5,611 nucleotides of DNA from JBFHRE01 sp036745195 (GTDB lineage: Bacteria > Actinomycetota > Acidimicrobiia > Spongiisociales > ZC4RG35). The notes below the pieces were generated by a model that worked only from the letters and a program-made list of their open reading frames with translations, did not search any database and was not told the DNA's origin. Positions 3,737 through 5,611 of the stretch are shown here, piece by piece. A program made the translations under genes and the position numbers. Each line of letters begins with the position of its first letter. Within the stretch, counting starts at the first letter, position 1. The stretch covers positions 1 through 5,611 of the forward strand of contig DAIOGO010000164.1 of NCBI GenBank assembly GCA_036745195.1, in the 5' to 3' direction.

Positions 3737-5611
3737 CTGAACGTCGCCGACCTCGACGGGTTGACGGTGGCCGAAGATCCCCGACTGGCGGGCGGCGCCA
3801 TCGCCTACGTCGTCAATCGAATCGAACTCGAGCCGGACCGGTACCACCGCTCGATCTGGGTGCACCGGCAGGGTCGGGCGACACCGTTCACGAATGGCCC
3901 GGCCGATACCTCCCCCCGCTGGTCCCCCGATGGCACCCGGCTGGCGTTCCTGCGGGCGATCGACGGCGCCAAACCGCAACTGGCGGTGATGCCGGCCGCC
4001 GGCGGTGAAGCCTCCCTGGTCACCGACTTCGCGCTGGGAGTGGAGGATCTGGTGTGGTCGCCCGACGGTGCCTGGCTGGCGGTGGTGGCGGTCGACTGGC
4101 TGGAACCCGACCTCTCGGAAGAGGAGCGGCGCCGCCGGCCCCGACGCATCACCTCGATCCCGTACCGGTTCGACGGCAAGGGCACTCTCGATGACCGCCG
4201 CCGAAGCCTGTGGCTGGTCGACCCTTCCGGCCGCCGTCAGATCCGGAGGTTGACCGATGGCCTCTTCGACGAGGCCGAGCCCTGCTGGTCACCCGATGGC
4301 AGGCTGATCGCCTTCCTGTCCGATCGTCACCCCCGGCAGGGACTCGAGCTGGGGATCGACGCCTGGGAGGTGGAGGTGGCGAGCGGGGAACTGATCCGGG
4401 CCGTGCCCCAGCGGGGAATGTGGCGACTTCCCACCTACCGCCCGGACGGTGTGCTTCATCTGCTCGGACGACCGGAGGCGGTGTGGCCGACCACTGGGCA
4501 CGTGTTTCGGAGGGAGAGCGATGGGACGCTCATCGACCTGACCGCTCATCTGGACCGGAGCCCGATATCGCTGTCGGCCGGCCCCGCCCGGGTGGTGTGG
4601 GTGGGGGATCGATTGATCACCGGCCTGGAGGATGCGGGCCGGTTCGGGCTCATCGGGGTCGACCCGGATGGTTCGGTGGAGCGGTTGCTGGGAGGTGACC
4701 TGTTGGTCACCGGATTCGACATGGAGGGCGATCGACTGGTGTACACCGCTTCCACCGTGACACGTCCGGCCGAGTTGTTCGATGGCGCCGAGATGGTCAG
4801 CTCCCTGTCGGGAGGCCTGGAGACGGTGGCAACGGACCATTTCCGGGCCGGCCCCCATCAGATCGATACGTTCGTGACTCTTCCGGCAGGCTCCGATCCG
4901 GTTCCGGTGCTCCTCAACATCCACGGCGGCCCGGCCAGCCAATACGGGTTCGGGTTCTTCGACGAGTTCCAGGTCTATGCCGCCGCCGGGTATGCGGTTG
5001 TCGCCTGCAACCCGCGCGGGTCGTCGGGTCGGGGCGAGGCCTTCTCCCTGGCCGTGACCGGGGAGGGCTGGGGGGTGGTCGACGTCGAGGACATCCTCAC
5101 CGCTCTGGAGGCGGCCCTGGACCGCCATCCTCGCCTCGACCGGGAACGGATGGGGGTCATGGGTGGAAGCTACGGCGGCTTCATGACCGCCTGGTTGACC
5201 GGCCGCGATCATCGGTTCAAGTCGGCGGTGGTGGAACGGGGGTTGCTGTCGTGGACCAGTTTTGCCGGCACCTCCGACATCGGACCCAACTTCCCTGCCT
5301 CCTATCTCGACCCCGGGAGGCAGCCCGATTGGGGGTTGCTGTGGTCCCAGAGCCCACTTGCCACCGCCCACCAGGTTTTAACACCGACCCTCATCATCCA
5401 CTCCGAAGAGGACTGGCGTTGCCCGATCGAACAGGCCGAGCAGTACTTCGCCGTTCTGCTCAGGAGCGGAGTGCCCGTCGAGTTCTTCCGATTTCCCGGT
5501 GAGGGCCACGAGTTGACCAGGAGCGGCAAACCGCGCCACCGCCAGGAGCGATTCGCCGCCATCCTCGACTGGCACGACCAGTGGCTGCGGGAGGTGTCGG
5601 ACAGCAGCTAG
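3737..5611 (+). CDS. S9-family serine peptidase (acylaminoacyl-peptidase / dipeptidyl aminopeptidase type)
   Basis: This 624-residue protein is a prolyl-oligopeptidase-fold peptidase that probably cleaves short or N-blocked peptides in the cytoplasm; no signal peptide is seen. The N-terminus (DLDGLTVAEDPRL) matches the usual family opening DLxxLxxVxDPRL. Residues about 30-350 form a beta-propeller with WSPDG-type repeats (RWSPDGTRLAFL near 61, VWSPDGAWLAVV near 106, CWSPDGRLIAFL near 183). The alpha/beta-hydrolase domain follows from about 370: NIHGGP with His396-Gly397-Gly398 for the oxyanion hole, GGSYGG with nucleophile Ser478 (codon at 5168), Asp559 in EEDWRCP and His591 in GEGHE. The triad is complete. 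The start is placed at CTG 3737 because AAAGGAG lies 5 nt upstream; TTG 3761 would cut off eight residues of the conserved opening and has no ribosome binding site. The frame has a stop at 3683 and no other common start codon. Substrate specificity (S9C-like is my guess) is not readable. The TAG ends at the last base. Confidence 0.94.
   Translation: MNVADLDGLTVAEDPRLAGGAIAYVVNRIELEPDRYHRSIWVHRQGRATPFTNGPADTSPRWSPDGTRLAFLRAIDGAKPQLAVMPAAGGEASLVTDFALGVEDLVWSPDGAWLAVVAVDWLEPDLSEEERRRRPRRITSIPYRFDGKGTLDDRRRSLWLVDPSGRRQIRRLTDGLFDEAEPCWSPDGRLIAFLSDRHPRQGLELGIDAWEVEVASGELIRAVPQRGMWRLPTYRPDGVLHLLGRPEAVWPTTGHVFRRESDGTLIDLTAHLDRSPISLSAGPARVVWVGDRLITGLEDAGRFGLIGVDPDGSVERLLGGDLLVTGFDMEGDRLVYTASTVTRPAELFDGAEMVSSLSGGLETVATDHFRAGPHQIDTFVTLPAGSDPVPVLLNIHGGPASQYGFGFFDEFQVYAAAGYAVVACNPRGSSGRGEAFSLAVTGEGWGVVDVEDILTALEAALDRHPRLDRERMGVMGGSYGGFMTAWLTGRDHRFKSAVVERGLLSWTSFAGTSDIGPNFPASYLDPGRQPDWGLLWSQSPLATAHQVLTPTLIIHSEEDWRCPIEQAEQYFAVLLRSGVPVEFFRFPGEGHELTRSGKPRHRQERFAAILDWHDQWLREVSDSS

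Noticed and set aside
3268..4008. 246-codon plus-strand frame across pgpA and the start of the peptidase
   Set aside because: It is antisense to a recognised PgpA and out of frame with the peptidase, its translation is low-complexity Pro/Arg/Ser/Thr-rich, and no ribosome binding site supports it.
4694..4711. Perfect inverted repeat GGTGACC-TGTT-GGTCACC inside the peptidase gene
   Set aside because: Arms of 7 bp with a short loop are expected about once or twice by chance in a window of this size. It lies mid-gene and encodes ordinary propeller sequence, so no role is claimed.
4289..5371. 360-codon open frame on the minus strand inside the peptidase gene
   Set aside because: It lies wholly antisense to a gene with a complete catalytic triad. 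Its translation is Gly/Pro/Arg/His/Gln-rich with no recognisable motif. Long stop-free antisense frames are expected in high-GC coding DNA.

Overview
The window is chromosomal, high-GC DNA (about two thirds G+C by eye) with strong G/C bias at third codon positions. The first gene belongs to the SCO6745 family, which is essentially actinobacterial. The phosphoglycerate dehydrogenase has the long ACT-containing architecture used by Actinobacteria. The best guess is therefore an actinobacterium, possibly an uncultured lineage, but the phylum call is inference from protein families and composition.

Layout from left to right. Positions 1-203 hold no gene I can support. They contain a short 14-bp tandem repeat, a small hairpin and an 81-bp tract with a 7-8 bp rhythm that ends 3 bp from the first stop codon. 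Two minus-strand genes follow as a tight operon: a UspA-type stress protein (1482 to 1042), then the SCO6745-family protein (1034 to 204), 7 bp apart. A 119-bp divergent spacer separates uspA from plus-strand serA (1602-3191), the first enzyme of the phosphorylated serine pathway. serA runs tail to tail into minus-strand pgpA (3695 to 3198), a phosphatidylglycerophosphatase A, with only 6 bp between stops. pgpA is divergent from a plus-strand S9-family prolyl-oligopeptidase-type serine peptidase that ends at the last base of the window.

The genes are mostly housekeeping functions (serine synthesis, phosphatidylglycerol synthesis, peptide turnover) and do not form one pathway. The only pair that looks co-expressed by design is uspA with the SCO6745-family gene.

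I do not see a new defence, mobile or biosynthetic system. The points most worth a second look are three. The peptidase appears to start at a CTG codon behind a near-perfect Shine-Dalgarno sequence. A 14-bp perfect palindrome in the pgpA/peptidase spacer could act as a two-way -10 element with a leaderless pgpA transcript. The phased repeat tract lies immediately after the uspA operon.
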